DNA of 64,000 bases. It comes from DASZTV01 sp035547515. Lineage in GTDB: Bacteria; Actinomycetota; Actinomycetes; JAFAQI01. The stretch lies in NCBI GenBank assembly GCA_035547515.1, contig DASZUS010000026.1, forward strand, positions 113,371 through 177,370. The letters are read 5' to 3'. Under the pieces are notes generated by a model. That model worked only from the letters and a program-made list of their open reading frames with translations. It was not told where the DNA came from and did not search any database. Positions 1 through 8,585 of the stretch are shown in pieces. Every line of letters begins with the position of its first letter. Positions within the stretch are counted from its first letter, which is position 1. The position numbers and the translations under genes were made by a program.

Positions 1-550
1 TCTCCGTCAGCCAGGCCTCACGACGGCGGGCCGGCATGCTCGGGCTGGTGATCGCGACGTGCCCGCCGATCCACACGGCGGAGTCGCGCGTGAACATGAG
101 GTTCGGCAACGGCGCCAGCACCAGGTCGTTCGCGCCGAGCAGGCGAGCGACGACGCCGGTGCCGGCGCCGAGCTCCTCGTAGGACAACCCGTTGATCATC
201 ACGTCGGCGAGCCCGCTTTCGGACAGGCCCTCGAGGTGGCAGCCCAGTGCCTCGCGAAGCTCCGCGCCGATCCGGCAGTCATCCAAGGTTCGCGTGACGA
301 GCGTCGTACGCGCCGCCTCCACCGCGAGCGTCTCGACGATGAGGTCACGAAGCTCGAGCACCTCGACACCGCGTCCGGCAAGGGTCGCGGCGAACACGTC
401 GTGCTCCTCTTGCGCCCGCTCGACCCACGGGATCGCGTCGAAGAGCAGGTCCGCGGAGTTGCGCGGGGTGAGGCGTTTGATCTCATCACCTGGCCGGTGA
501 AGGACGACCGTGCGAAGGGCTCCCACCTCGCTGTCCGCGCCGTACGCCAC
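1..550 (-). CDS. arcA: Arginine deiminase, N-terminal part (cut by window edge)
   Basis: Reading the minus strand from a GTG at 550 gives an open frame to the window edge, about 183 residues. It begins VAYGADSEVGALRTVVLHRP and continues with KRLTPRNSADLLFDA and PNLMFTRDSAVWIGG, the conserved N-terminal blocks of arginine deiminase. The enzyme hydrolyses arginine to citrulline and ammonia in the ADI pathway. The C-terminal half with the catalytic Cys lies outside the window. It starts 25 bases after the stop of the esterase-like gene and has no clear Shine-Dalgarno, so it may be translated as the distal gene of the larB run. The family call is firm; the exact start is less so. Confidence 0.9.
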   Translation of the reverse strand, partial: MAYGADSEVGALRTVVLHRPGDEIKRLTPRNSADLLFDAIPWVERAQEEHDVFAATLAGRGVEVLELRDLIVETLAVEAARTTLVTRTLDDCRIGAELREALGCHLEGLSESGLADVMINGLSYEELGAGTGVVARLLGANDLVLAPLPNLMFTRDSAVWIGGHVAITSPSMPARRREAWLTE

Positions 551-575
551 CAGGCAACAGTAGGCAGGTTGCCGC

Positions 576-1607
576 CTAGCTCTTGAACACTCCTGCGACG
601 AACGCCTCGGCGAGCTGCTCGACGGTCCGGTGGTAGCCGATCGGTCGCTGCGCCTCGATGGTCGTGGAGTGCCCGCTGCCGCGGACGTGCACGGTTTCGT
701 GCGGGACGCCGTCGCCGGCAAGCCGGCGGGTCAGGTCGGCGACCTGCACCGGCGGCACGAGCGGGTCGTGCAGGCTGATCGCCTGGAACGTCGCCGGGTC
801 GCGCGAACGCACCAAGGACACCGGCGAGGTGAGCCGGTAGCGGGCCGAGCCCCGCGCCGCCGCTGCCCGCGGGGACAGACCTTCGAACCGGAGCACCGCT
901 CCGAGGGCAGTCTCGGCAAGCGAGGAGAACTCGATCCGCATGTTGGTCGGCCCGCTGATCGACACGACCGCACTGACCAGCCGGTGAGAGCTCAGCGCGT
1001 CCCGGTAGGCGGCGAGCAGCGCTAGCTGCCCACCTGAGGACTCGCCCCACAGCGCGATGTGCGCAGGATCGACATCGGAGCGGTCGGCCAGGTGCTCGAT
1101 TGCGGTCCGGACCGCGTGTGGCTCGACGGTGCGCTCGCGCGGGATCTTCGTCGGGTAGCCGATCACCGCGACGACCCAGTGGTGGCTCCGGGCGAGCCGA
1201 TGGGCGAACCGGAACTCGTAGATGTTGGGACTCGACCGGCCCCACGCGCCGCCGTGGATGAACAGCACTGCCGGGTAGGGACCGGGTCCGCTCGGCGAGA
1301 AGGTGCGCACCGTGTCGGCGGGGTCGGGTGCGTAGTTGCCGCGGCTGACCAAGATCCGGACCGGACCCGACGGAGCTGGAGCCGTATCGGTCGGCGTAGG
1401 AGTTGGTGTGGCAGTCGGACCGGGGCTCGTCGGCGACGGGGTTGGACTGAGCGTCGGGCTGGTTGTCGGGACCGGCGACGGCGTGGCGGAGTCCGTCGGA
1501 GCCGGAAGCGGGTCGTCGGCCGGGGTTGCGCTGACCGATGCCGCGCACACCAACGGCATCGCCGCGGCAGCGGCGATCAGCGGCATCAGCCGCCAGTGGG
1601 TGCGCAC
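576..1607 (-). CDS. Secreted alpha/beta-hydrolase (esterase/lipase-like)
   Basis: The 343-aa product has an N-terminal hydrophobic signal segment ending near the ASVSATPAD stretch. A Pro/Thr/Ser-rich linker of about 50 residues follows, then an alpha/beta-hydrolase domain. HGGAWG is the oxyanion-hole motif, GESSGG the nucleophile elbow, and GSGHST near the C-terminus carries the probable catalytic His. This is the BD-FAE/HSL-like esterase layout; the substrate cannot be told. GTG 1607 was chosen because GGAG lies 7 nt upstream; a TTG at 1613 is possible but would sit against that site. The gene follows the DUF998 stop directly. The linker is low complexity and may span the cell wall. Confidence 0.8.
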   Translation of the reverse strand: MRTHWRLMPLIAAAAAMPLVCAASVSATPADDPLPAPTDSATPSPVPTTSPTLSPTPSPTSPGPTATPTPTPTDTAPAPSGPVRILVSRGNYAPDPADTVRTFSPSGPGPYPAVLFIHGGAWGRSSPNIYEFRFAHRLARSHHWVVAVIGYPTKIPRERTVEPHAVRTAIEHLADRSDVDPAHIALWGESSGGQLALLAAYRDALSSHRLVSAVVSISGPTNMRIEFSSLAETALGAVLRFEGLSPRAAAARGSARYRLTSPVSLVRSRDPATFQAISLHDPLVPPVQVADLTRRLAGDGVPHETVHVRGSGHSTTIEAQRPIGYHRTVEQLAEAFVAGVFKS

Positions 1608-1609
1608 GT

Positions 1610-2293
1610 TCAAGCTCCAGGCAGATCAGGACTGCGTCGTATCAAGGTTCGCACGCTTTCTGCGAACTCTCCCTTGACGAGGAAGGACAGCGAGAACGCC
1701 AGCACGCACACCGTCTCCACCCAGAACAGCACCGGATGGCGCCGGCACGTGCCGGGAAAGAGGTTGCTGACCAGCGCGTAGCCAGCGATGCCGACCCAGA
1801 TGACGAGCCCGCACGCGCGGTAGAAGCGGTGTTCGTGAGCCCGGCGTTCGGCGACGGACTCCGCGCTCGGGAAGAACTGGAACGAGATGTCGCCAAGGAT
1901 GACGAACAGGATCGTGGCGCAGGTGAAGTGGACGTCTGACCGGACCCGGACCGCCGTGGTGACCGCGCCGGCGGGCGCCGTGTGGAAGAAGGCCACCCCC
2001 AGTGCCGCCAGCCCGCCCAGCTTCGCGAGCCATCCCTCCGCGTGCGGCGCCCGGAACCGGTAGCAGAACAGGAAGACGCCGATCACGCACAGCGTGCCGG
2101 TGAAGTAGTCGCGCAGGTCGGAGTAGTAGTACGCGCTCATCGAGATTTTGAGGTGCCCGTCGACGATCGCGGCGAGCCCGAGCACGAACGGCAGTGCCAG
2201 CCCGGCGAGGCCGATGACGCGCCGGATCGCGGCGTAGGACAGGGCGGTGTCCTCGCCGAGCGGATCGCGATCGCGGTCGCCCATCCCGATCAC
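1610..2293 (-). CDS. DUF998-like integral membrane protein
   Basis: A 227-aa protein with about six hydrophobic segments. It has the ISMSAYYYSDLRDYFTG block typical of small polytopic proteins annotated DUF998/frag1-like. No catalytic motif is visible and no function can be assigned. GTG 2293 is the first start; ATG 2284 (MGDRDRDP) is an alternative. It lies 24 bases after the GDT1-type transporter stop and immediately before the esterase-like gene, so it is probably co-transcribed with the lar genes. Confidence 0.7.
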   Translation of the reverse strand: MIGMGDRDRDPLGEDTALSYAAIRRVIGLAGLALPFVLGLAAIVDGHLKISMSAYYYSDLRDYFTGTLCVIGVFLFCYRFRAPHAEGWLAKLGGLAALGVAFFHTAPAGAVTTAVRVRSDVHFTCATILFVILGDISFQFFPSAESVAERRAHEHRFYRACGLVIWVGIAGYALVSNLFPGTCRRHPVLFWVETVCVLAFSLSFLVKGEFAESVRTLIRRSPDLPGA

Positions 2294-2317
2294 ACCCCAG
2301 ACCCTCGGGCAGCCGGC

Positions 2318-2923
2318 CTACACGACGCCGGCCGCGTCCAACGCAGTGACTACAGCGATAGCAGCGAACGCAGCCCCGGCGATGCGTCGGATCCACAGCA
2401 TCGGGAGGACCCTGAGCAATGCCTTGCCCCCAAGGACCGCGATGCCCGCGACAGCGATCAAGCCCGCCGCCGATCCGATGAAGACCGAGACGGGCTCGTC
2501 GTACTTCGCCGAGAGGGATGCGGTGAGCAGCTGGGTGAGGTCGCCCCATTCGGCGATGAACAGCACCACGAACGTCGTGGTGAAGATGCGGGCGGTGGTG
2601 GGCTCCGGTGGGACTTCCGCGAGCTCCTCCGCGACCTCGCGTTCTTCGGCCGCCGGGTCCTCGCTCGACCGGAGCATCAGCACGGCACCCAAGGCGAAGA
2701 TCGCCGCGCTGACCGCGTGCACCGGTGTCTTCGGCAGCTGTGCGACGGCGCTGCCCGCGGCGACCGCGATAAGCGCCTGCACCGTGAGGCCGAGGGCGGC
2801 GCCCAAGAAGACAGGAAGCGCGCGGAAGCGGGTAGTGAGCACCAGCGTTGCGACGAACGTCTTGTCGGGCAGCTCGGCCGGCACGATCAGCGCGAAGACC
2901 GTCGCCATCACCGCAAGACTCAC
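2318..2923 (-). CDS. GDT1/TMEM165 (UPF0016) family cation transporter
   Basis: A 201-aa polytopic membrane protein with the two inverted repeats of the UPF0016 family. The first signature reads ELPDKTFVATLVL near residue 18 and the second AEWGDLTQLL near residue 130; these acidic motifs line the ion path. Family members move Mn2+ (or Ca2+) across the membrane, and bacterial members are manganese exporters. An acidic cytoplasmic loop, SSEDPAAEEREVAEELAE, separates the repeats. Its GTG start overlaps the larC stop by 4 bases, so translation is probably coupled. Metal specificity is inferred from the family. Confidence 0.85.
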   Translation of the reverse strand: MSLAVMATVFALIVPAELPDKTFVATLVLTTRFRALPVFLGAALGLTVQALIAVAAGSAVAQLPKTPVHAVSAAIFALGAVLMLRSSEDPAAEEREVAEELAEVPPEPTTARIFTTTFVVLFIAEWGDLTQLLTASLSAKYDEPVSVFIGSAAGLIAVAGIAVLGGKALLRVLPMLWIRRIAGAAFAAIAVVTALDAAGVV

Positions 2924-4119
2924 GCGCTGCCACCTTCGCGCGGTTGCATGAGGGCGTTGCGGACGGCGGCGTTCGCGGCGGCGAGCATCTCCTTCACCGG
3001 TACGCCGAGGGTGCCGGCGGCAGCTGCGACGTCATCGAACTCCGGGGCGGCGCTCACCATCCGGCTGCCGTCGAAGGCGAGCTTGACCCGGATCGTCAGC
3101 CCGTCGATCTCCACCGAGATGACCTCACGATCGAGCGCGTGCTTGCCGACCGCGTGCCACCGGACGCCGATCGTCGAGGTCTCGGCGAACATCTGCTTCC
3201 GCACGGCAGGAAACGCTGACGCCTCGGTGAGCGCGCTGAGGGTGTGCGCCGGGCGGCCCTTCTTCATGACGATCGGCGTGAGCCACGCGTCTGCCGCTCC
3301 GGCTTGCAGAAGCCTCGCGATCACCCCCGGCCACAGCCTCGGGTCGAGGTCGTCGACGTTGGCCTCCACGACCAGCCACTCGCCGTCGGCGGGTTCTTCG
3401 ACCGACTCCCCGACTACGAGCCGTACGACGTTGGGCCGCTCGGCCAGATCGCGGCTGCCGGCGCCGACGCCGGTCGCGGCAACCCGCATCACCGGCATGG
3501 GCGCGGTGCCGGCCGCCCACTCCACCAGCAGCGCGATCCCGGTCGGTGTCGCAAGCTCGGTGCTCCCACCGCCGCTGGTCGCCAGTGTCGTGCCGACAAG
3601 CAGCTCGAGTACGGCGGGCGCCGGGACGGGCAGGCTGCCGTGCGCGGTCTGAACAACGCCGCCGCCAAGGGCGACCGGTGAGGTGATGAGCCGGTCGAGG
3701 CCGAGGGTGTGCAGCCCGAGGCAGGCCGCGATGACGTCGACGATCGAGTCGACTGCGCCGACCTCGTGGAACTCGACCTGCTCGGCGCTCACTCCGTGGA
3801 CGCGGGCCTCGGCCTCCGCGAGCCGGGTGAAGACGCTGGCAGCCCGCTCGCGGACCTCGGCTGGCACCGCGGCTCGCTCGACGATGGCCAGCACGTCGGC
3901 GAGATGGCGATGCGGCTGGTCGGCGGGTGCCTCGACGGTGACCGCGATCGCGCGCAGCCCGGCCCGGGTCGTCGGCTCACGCCGTACCTGCACCTCGAGG
4001 GAGCCCAGCGAGTCGACCAGCTCGGTCAGCCCGTCGAGCGCACCGAGGTCGGCCAGGGCGCCGAGGAGCATGTCGCCACTGACTCCGGAGCTGCAGTCGA
4101 GCCAGCCGATCCGGCTCAC
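2920..4119 (-). CDS. larC: Nickel-pincer cofactor biosynthesis protein LarC
   Basis: A 399-aa product starting MSRIGWLDCSSGVSGDMLLG, matching the LarC DCxSGxSGDM start. Further family blocks are EQVEFHEVGAVDSIVD and VVEANVDDLDPRLWPGVI. LarC is a CTP-dependent cyclometallase that inserts nickel into the pyridinium dithiocarboxylic acid mononucleotide, giving the cofactor of lactate racemase and relatives. It is encoded here as one uninterrupted frame, whereas some species split it by a programmed frameshift. The GTG start overlaps the larB stop (GTGA). LarE and a racemase of this family are not in the window. Confidence 0.93.
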   Translation of the reverse strand: MSRIGWLDCSSGVSGDMLLGALADLGALDGLTELVDSLGSLEVQVRREPTTRAGLRAIAVTVEAPADQPHRHLADVLAIVERAAVPAEVRERAASVFTRLAEAEARVHGVSAEQVEFHEVGAVDSIVDVIAACLGLHTLGLDRLITSPVALGGGVVQTAHGSLPVPAPAVLELLVGTTLATSGGGSTELATPTGIALLVEWAAGTAPMPVMRVAATGVGAGSRDLAERPNVVRLVVGESVEEPADGEWLVVEANVDDLDPRLWPGVIARLLQAGAADAWLTPIVMKKGRPAHTLSALTEASAFPAVRKQMFAETSTIGVRWHAVGKHALDREVISVEIDGLTIRVKLAFDGSRMVSAAPEFDDVAAAAGTLGVPVKEMLAAANAAVRNALMQPREGGSA

Positions 4120-4892
4120 CGGCCGCTGCTTGCCGCGCAGCGGCGCGCGACGCGGGCGGCGAAGACCCCGGCGCCGAAGCCGTTGTCGATGTTCACCACC
4201 GTCACCCCCGGCGCACAGGAGTTCAGCATTGCCAGCAGCGCCGCGAGCCCGTTGAACGACGCGCCGTACCCGACGCTGGTCGGGACGGCCACGAGCGGCG
4301 TGCCGACCAGGCCGCCGACCACGCTCGGGAGTGCGCCTTCCATCCCCGCCACCACGACCAGGCAGTCCGCGGCGGCGAGTGTGTCGCGCTCGGCGAGCAG
4401 CCGGTGGATGCCGGCGACGCCGACGTCGCAGATCCGACGCACGCCGGCCCCGAAGCAGGTCGCGACGAACGCCGCCTCCGCGGCGACCGGTTCGTCGCTG
4501 GTGCCCGCCGAGACGACCGCGACCTGACCGGTCGCAGTGGGCATGGATCCGACCGCCGCGCAGCGGGCGGCATCGTCGACTATCGCTTCGGGATAGGCGG
4601 CGCGTACGGCGGCGAGCGCCGCGTCACCTAGCCGGGTCGCCAGCGCCGGGCGGGAGCCCGCGCTCGTGCTCAGCGCGCCGAGCAGCGTCACGACTTGCTC
4701 CACTGTCTTGCCCGCGCCGTAGACCACCTCGGGATCGCCAGTGCGGATCCCTCGATGCTGATCGAGCCGCGCGAAGCCGAGATCGGTGTAGCCCGAAAGC
4801 GCCGAGTCACCCAGCGTCTTGACCGCCGCGTCGACGTCGGTCGCCCCGTCGGCGACCTCGCGGAGCAGCCGCCGCAACTCCACCTCGTCCAC
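4116..4892 (-). CDS. larB: Nickel-pincer cofactor biosynthesis protein LarB
   Basis: A 258-aa protein. Its C-terminal half is PurE/AIR-carboxylase-like, with VVAGMEGALPSVVGGLV, PTSVGYGASFNGLAALL and NIDNGFGAG. LarB carboxylates and hydrolyses nicotinic acid adenine dinucleotide, the first step of the nickel-pincer nucleotide route. GTG 4892 (VDEVELRRLLREVADG) is preferred because the TANNNT box TATGGT ends 6 nt before it, as for a leaderless transcript, and because the family is about 250 aa. A longer open frame reaching 5168 overlaps the divergent DUF4446 gene and looks non-coding. It heads the minus-strand run. Confidence 0.92.
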   Translation of the reverse strand: MDEVELRRLLREVADGATDVDAAVKTLGDSALSGYTDLGFARLDQHRGIRTGDPEVVYGAGKTVEQVVTLLGALSTSAGSRPALATRLGDAALAAVRAAYPEAIVDDAARCAAVGSMPTATGQVAVVSAGTSDEPVAAEAAFVATCFGAGVRRICDVGVAGIHRLLAERDTLAAADCLVVVAGMEGALPSVVGGLVGTPLVAVPTSVGYGASFNGLAALLAMLNSCAPGVTVVNIDNGFGAGVFAARVARRCAASSGR

Positions 4893-4898
4893 GCCGCG

Positions 4899-4904
4899 AC
4901 CATA
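4899..4904 (-). promoter_or_regulatory. Probable -10 box of leaderless larB transcript
   Basis: TATGGT on the minus strand, followed by six bases and GTG 4892. It fits the actinobacterial TANNNT -10 with the start codon at or next to the transcription start. It faces the DUF4446 promoter, so the two divergent promoters share about 50 bp. Confidence 0.5.
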
Positions 4905-4930
4905 TGCCGGGAGCCACGCCCAGCCGCCGG

Positions 4931-4936
4931 TAGGCT
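4931..4936 (+). promoter_or_regulatory. Probable -10 box of leaderless DUF4446/pheA transcript
   Basis: TAGGCT with eight bases to GTG 4945 and no Shine-Dalgarno between. The same hexamer and spacing occur before serS at 6492-6497. Confidence 0.5.
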
Positions 4937-4944
4937 TCCCTGTT

Positions 4945-5445
4945 GTGCTTCCGCTCGATCGACCACTCCTCGACGAGATCAGTCTCGGAGCCGCCGCCGG
5001 CGCGTTTGTCGCTCTTGTCGCCGGCGTGGTCGCCAACCTGCGGATCGGCACCCTGCGCCGCAGCCTGAGCGTCCTCGACGGCCCGGAGGGCCCCGAGAGC
5101 GTGCTCGACGCACTGCGCCGCGCCAACGCCCACACCGACGCGCTGCGCGAGGAGCTGGCACATGCCAAGGCCGACCTCGACGTCGCCCGCGCCGACCTCG
5201 CCGATGCGCTGCGTCACGTCTCCGTGGTGCGCTACGACGCGTTCGGCGACATGGGCGGTCGGCTGTCCTTCACTGCCGCGCTGCTCGACGACGCGGGTGA
5301 CGGGCTGGTCATCACCTCGATCAACGGGCGCACCGAGTCGCGCGCCTATGCCAAGGGCGTGAAGGGCGGGCACAGCGACCAGTCGCTCTCGCCGGAGGAG
5401 ACCCAGGCGATCGGTCTTGCGCTCGGTCGCAAGGTCAAAGGCTGA
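4945..5445 (+). CDS. DUF4446 family membrane-anchored protein
   Basis: A 166-aa protein with one N-terminal membrane segment (LGAAAGAFVALVAGVVANL), then a coiled-coil-like helix of about 45 residues (HTDALREELAHAKADLDVAR). The DUF4446 core follows: VVRYDAFGDMGGRLSFTAALLD and GLVITSINGRTESRAYAK. The function of DUF4446 is unknown. GTG 4945 is chosen for the TAGGCT box upstream and because residues before it look non-coding. It lies 13 bases before pheA and is probably in its operon. Confidence 0.85.
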   Translation: MLPLDRPLLDEISLGAAAGAFVALVAGVVANLRIGTLRRSLSVLDGPEGPESVLDALRRANAHTDALREELAHAKADLDVARADLADALRHVSVVRYDAFGDMGGRLSFTAALLDDAGDGLVITSINGRTESRAYAKGVKGGHSDQSLSPEETQAIGLALGRKVKG

Positions 5446-5458
5446 GCAAGCCACCGCC

Positions 5459-6379
5459 GTGTCTGCCCGCTACGCCTACCTCGGCCCGGAGGGCACGTTC
5501 TCCGAAGCGGCGCTGAGGTCGATCCCCGAGGCCGCCGACGCCGAGCGCCTGCCCTGCGTCTCCGTGGCCGACTCACTGGACGCGGTACGCCGCGGCGACG
5601 TGCGCGCGGCTCTCGTGCCGCTGGAGAACTCGATCGAGGGCTCGGTCTCGGAGACGCTCGACGAGCTCGCGTCGGGCGATCCGCTCCAGATCATCCGTGA
5701 GGTTCAGCTCGCGGTGTCGTTCGCGTTGCTGGTCCGGCCGGGTACGACGCTCGAGCGCATCTCCACCGTCACGACGATCCCCCACGCCGAGGCGCAGGTC
5801 CGCGGCTGGCTGCGCCGTACCTTGCCCGACGCGAGGTTCATCGCGGCGGCCAGCACCGCCGGCGGCGCAAGTGCTGTGGCGGCAGGCGAGGCCGACGCGG
5901 CGGTCGCCGCGCCGCTGGCAGCCGAGCGATACCGCCTCGAGGTCCTCGCGGACGACATCGCTGACAACCCCGGCGCGGTCACGCGCTTCGTCCTTGTGAG
6001 CCGTCCGGTGCCGCCGCCGCCGGTGACCGGCGCGGACCGGACGACGGTGGTCGCGTTCATCGCCGACGACCACGCCGGCGCGCTGCTCGAACTGCTGACC
6101 GAGTTCGCGGTACGCGGGGTCAACCTGACGCGCATCGAGTCACGGCCGACCGGCGTGGGGTTGGGTCGCTACTGCTTCTCGATCGACGCCGAAGGGCACA
6201 TCGCACAGGCGCGGGTCGGCGAGGCCCTAGCTGCGATGAAGCGGATCTGTGCCGACGTCCGCTTCCTCGGCTCCTACCCGACGGCGGCCGGGGACCCGAT
6301 CGCCGAGCGGCGCGGAACCTCGGACGAGGCGTTCCGCTCCGCGCAGCGGTGGGTCGAGGATCTGCGCCAGGGCCGCTAA
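5459..6379 (+). CDS. pheA: Prephenate dehydratase
   Basis: A 306-aa stand-alone prephenate dehydratase, giving phenylpyruvate for phenylalanine synthesis. The catalytic domain (about residues 5-190) has YLGPEGTFSE, PLENSIEGSV and the AASTAGGASAVA block. An ACT regulatory domain follows (about 200-280), with NLTRIESRPTG, the ESRP motif that binds phenylalanine for feedback control. GTG 5459 begins right at the domain; an in-frame ATG at 5417 would overlap the DUF4446 gene. There is no fused chorismate mutase. A strong intrinsic terminator follows. Confidence 0.95.
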   Translation: MSARYAYLGPEGTFSEAALRSIPEAADAERLPCVSVADSLDAVRRGDVRAALVPLENSIEGSVSETLDELASGDPLQIIREVQLAVSFALLVRPGTTLERISTVTTIPHAEAQVRGWLRRTLPDARFIAAASTAGGASAVAAGEADAAVAAPLAAERYRLEVLADDIADNPGAVTRFVLVSRPVPPPPVTGADRTTVVAFIADDHAGALLELLTEFAVRGVNLTRIESRPTGVGLGRYCFSIDAEGHIAQARVGEALAAMKRICADVRFLGSYPTAAGDPIAERRGTSDEAFRSAQRWVEDLRQGR

Positions 6380-6397
6380 CCATCGCCTGAGACAAGG

Positions 6398-6429
6398 CAA
6401 GACCCCCGCGCCCAGCCGCGGGGGTCTTG
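6398..6429 (+). terminator. Intrinsic terminator after pheA
   Basis: A perfect 13-bp stem (6398-6410 with 6417-6429) closing a 6-base loop. The stem carries a run of five C paired with five G, and the left arm begins CAAGACCCCC. There is only a short T-poor tail, as is common in high-GC actinobacteria. Confidence 0.85.
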
Positions 6430-6491
6430 CTGCAGTAACGATGCCTTAGAAGATCGCTACCCGTCGAGGCAGGTACCGATCGACGACCTCC

Positions 6492-6497
6492 TAGGCT
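6492..6497 (+). promoter_or_regulatory. Probable -10 box of leaderless serS transcript
   Basis: TAGGCT followed by eight bases and GTG 6506. No Shine-Dalgarno is visible before the start, which supports a leaderless mRNA. Confidence 0.5.
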
Positions 6498-6505
6498 GGC
6501 TGCTC

Positions 6506-7771
6506 GTGATCGACCTTCGCGCGTTGCGAGACGGCCCGGAGGCGTTTCGCGCCAGCCAGACCGCGCGGGGCGGTGACCCGGCCGCGGTTGACGCGGCGCT
6601 TGCCGCCGACGAGCGCCGGCGGGCCGCCGTCACCCGCGCCGACGCGCTGCGCGCCGAGTCCAACGCGGCGAGCAAGGCGATCCAGTCCGCGTCGGCCGAC
6701 GAGCGCCCCGCGATGATCGAGCGCGCCAAGCAGCTCAAGGAGTCGGTGAAGGCGGCGGAGGCCGAGCAGGACGAGGCCGATGCGGCACTGCGCGCCGCCG
6801 CCTACGCGATCGCGAACCTGGTCGAGCCCGACGCACCGGTCGGCGGGGAGGCGGACTCCGTCGTCATCGAGACGGTCGGTGAGCTTCCGTCGTACGACTT
6901 CGCGGTGCGCGACCACGTCCAGCTCGGCGAGCTGCTCGGGGCGATCGACCTCGAGCGCGGTGCGAAGGTGAGCGGCTCGCGGTTCTACTTCCTGACCGGT
7001 GTCGGCGCGCTGCTCGAGCTCGCCCTGGTCAACCTGGCGATGGAGCAGGCTGTCGCCGCCGGCTTCACGCCGGTGATCGCGCCGGCTGTGGTTCGGCCCG
7101 AGGCGATGGAAGGCACCGGGTTCCTCGGCGCGCACGCGGCTGAGGTCTATCGCCTCGAGGCCGACGATCTCTATCTCGTCGGCACCAGCGAGGTCGCCCT
7201 CGCCGGGATGCACGCGGACGAGGTGCTCGACTCGGCGAACCTGCCGCTGCGCTACGCCGGGTTCTCCTCATGCTTTCGTCGCGAGGCCGGCTCCTACGGA
7301 GTCGACACCCGCGGCATCATCCGCGTGCACTGGTTCGACAAGGTCGAGATGTTCTCTTACGTCCCACCGCAGGAAGCGGCAGCAGAGCATCGCCGCCTGC
7401 TGGCGTGGGAGAAGGAATTCCTGACAAAGCTCGAGCTGCCATTCCAGGTCCTCGACATCGCGACCGGTGATCTCGGTTCGAGCGCTGCCCGCAAGTTCGA
7501 CTGCGAGGCATGGTTCCCGTCGCAAGGCCGCTACCGGGAGCTGACCTCCACCTCGAACTGCACGACATTCCAGTCCCGGCGGCTGAGCATCCGCTACCGC
7601 ACCGATGACGGACCGGCTCCGGTCGCGACCCTGAACGGCACGCTGTGCGCGATCGCGCGGACCATCGCCTGCCTGCTCGAGGTGCATCAGCAGGCGGACG
7701 GTTCGGTCCGGGTGCCTGAGGCGCTTCGCCCGCACCTCGCCGGCCGTGCGGTGCTCGAACCCGTCACGTGA
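6506..7771 (+). CDS. serS: Seryl-tRNA synthetase
   Basis: A 421-aa class II aminoacyl-tRNA synthetase that charges tRNA-Ser. It begins MIDLRALRDGPEAFRAS, followed by the long antiparallel coiled-coil tRNA-binding arm (about residues 25-105, RRAAVTRADALRAESNAASK onward). The core has the GSRFYFLTG block, the motif 2 region CFRREAGSYGVDTRGIIRVH and the C-terminal motif 3 TLNGTLCAIARTIACLLE. Length and order are normal for the family. The HAD hydrolase starts 19 bases after the stop and may be co-transcribed. Two tRNA-Ser genes lie elsewhere in the window. Confidence 0.97.
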   Translation: MIDLRALRDGPEAFRASQTARGGDPAAVDAALAADERRRAAVTRADALRAESNAASKAIQSASADERPAMIERAKQLKESVKAAEAEQDEADAALRAAAYAIANLVEPDAPVGGEADSVVIETVGELPSYDFAVRDHVQLGELLGAIDLERGAKVSGSRFYFLTGVGALLELALVNLAMEQAVAAGFTPVIAPAVVRPEAMEGTGFLGAHAAEVYRLEADDLYLVGTSEVALAGMHADEVLDSANLPLRYAGFSSCFRREAGSYGVDTRGIIRVHWFDKVEMFSYVPPQEAAAEHRRLLAWEKEFLTKLELPFQVLDIATGDLGSSAARKFDCEAWFPSQGRYRELTSTSNCTTFQSRRLSIRYRTDDGPAPVATLNGTLCAIARTIACLLEVHQQADGSVRVPEALRPHLAGRAVLEPVT

Positions 7772-7790
7772 CTTCACGCCGGCGGCCGCA

Positions 7791-8585
7791 GTGAGGCCGA
7801 AGGTCATCGCGACCGATCTCGACGGCACCGTCGTACGCAGCGACGGCACGATCTCGCCGCGCACCCGTGAGGCGATGGCGATGGCACAGGCCCAGGGCGC
7901 CCGGCTCGTCGTCGTGACCGGCCGCCCGCCGCGGTGGCTGACCGGGATCCGGGATGCGCTCGGCCACGACGGCACCGCGATCTGCGCCAACGGCGCGCTG
8001 ACCTACGACCTGGCCGACGACCGGATCGTGGCCGCTCGGCCGATCGGGCTCGACGTCGTGCGCCGGCTGATGGCGCAGCTTCGGGCATCCGTGCCGGACG
8101 TAGTCTTTGCCGTCGAGCGAATCGACGGCCGGTTCGCCCACGAGTCGGCGTACCAGCCGAAGTGGGAGCCAGAGGCGAGCACGATCGTCGGCGATCTCGA
8201 GCAGGTCTTCGATGTCCCGATCGCAAAGCTGCTCGGACGCGTGGAGGGCGTCGACTCCGACGGGTTGCTCGCCGCCGCGCGCGCTTGCGTGGACGACGGT
8301 CTCGCGACGCTGACGCACTCGTCGATCGATGGCCTGCTCGAGGTCATGGCGTACGGCGTGTCCAAGGCGAGCACGCTCGCCGGTTGGCTGGCGGGGCAGG
8401 GCTTGACGGCCGGCGACGTGATCGCGTTCGGCGACATGCCCAACGACCTCGAGCTGCTCACCTGGGCCGGACGAGGTGTGGCGGTGGCCAATGCCCATCC
8501 TGAGGTGCTCGCCGTCGCGGACGAGGTCACGCTGAGCAACGACGAGGATGGCGTCGCCGTCGTGCTCGAGCGGGTGTACGGCTAG
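7791..8585 (+). CDS. Cof-type HAD-superfamily hydrolase
   Basis: A 264-aa protein with HAD motif I at the N-terminus (VIATDLDGTVV), motif II VVTGR, and the C-terminal GDVIAFGDMPNDLELL with the acidic Mg2+-binding residues. The C2B cap between them is typical of Cof/YbjI-type sugar- and nucleotide-phosphate phosphatases. GTG 7791 is preferred over an in-frame start at 7746 inside serS. The last four bases overlap the end of uppP on the other strand. The substrate is unknown. Confidence 0.88.
   Translation: MRPKVIATDLDGTVVRSDGTISPRTREAMAMAQAQGARLVVVTGRPPRWLTGIRDALGHDGTAICANGALTYDLADDRIVAARPIGLDVVRRLMAQLRASVPDVVFAVERIDGRFAHESAYQPKWEPEASTIVGDLEQVFDVPIAKLLGRVEGVDSDGLLAAARACVDDGLATLTHSSIDGLLEVMAYGVSKASTLAGWLAGQGLTAGDVIAFGDMPNDLELLTWAGRGVAVANAHPEVLAVADEVTLSNDEDGVAVVLERVYG

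Noticed and set aside
199..1548. Long minus-strand open frame overlapping the esterase-like gene and arcA
   Set aside because: Arg/Pro/Ala-rich antisense-like sequence in a high-GC region with no domain; the two other-frame products have clear families.
4893..5168. Longer start for LarB
   Set aside because: It would overlap the DUF4446 gene; the added residues are Ser/Arg-rich and outside the family, and a -10 box supports GTG 4892.
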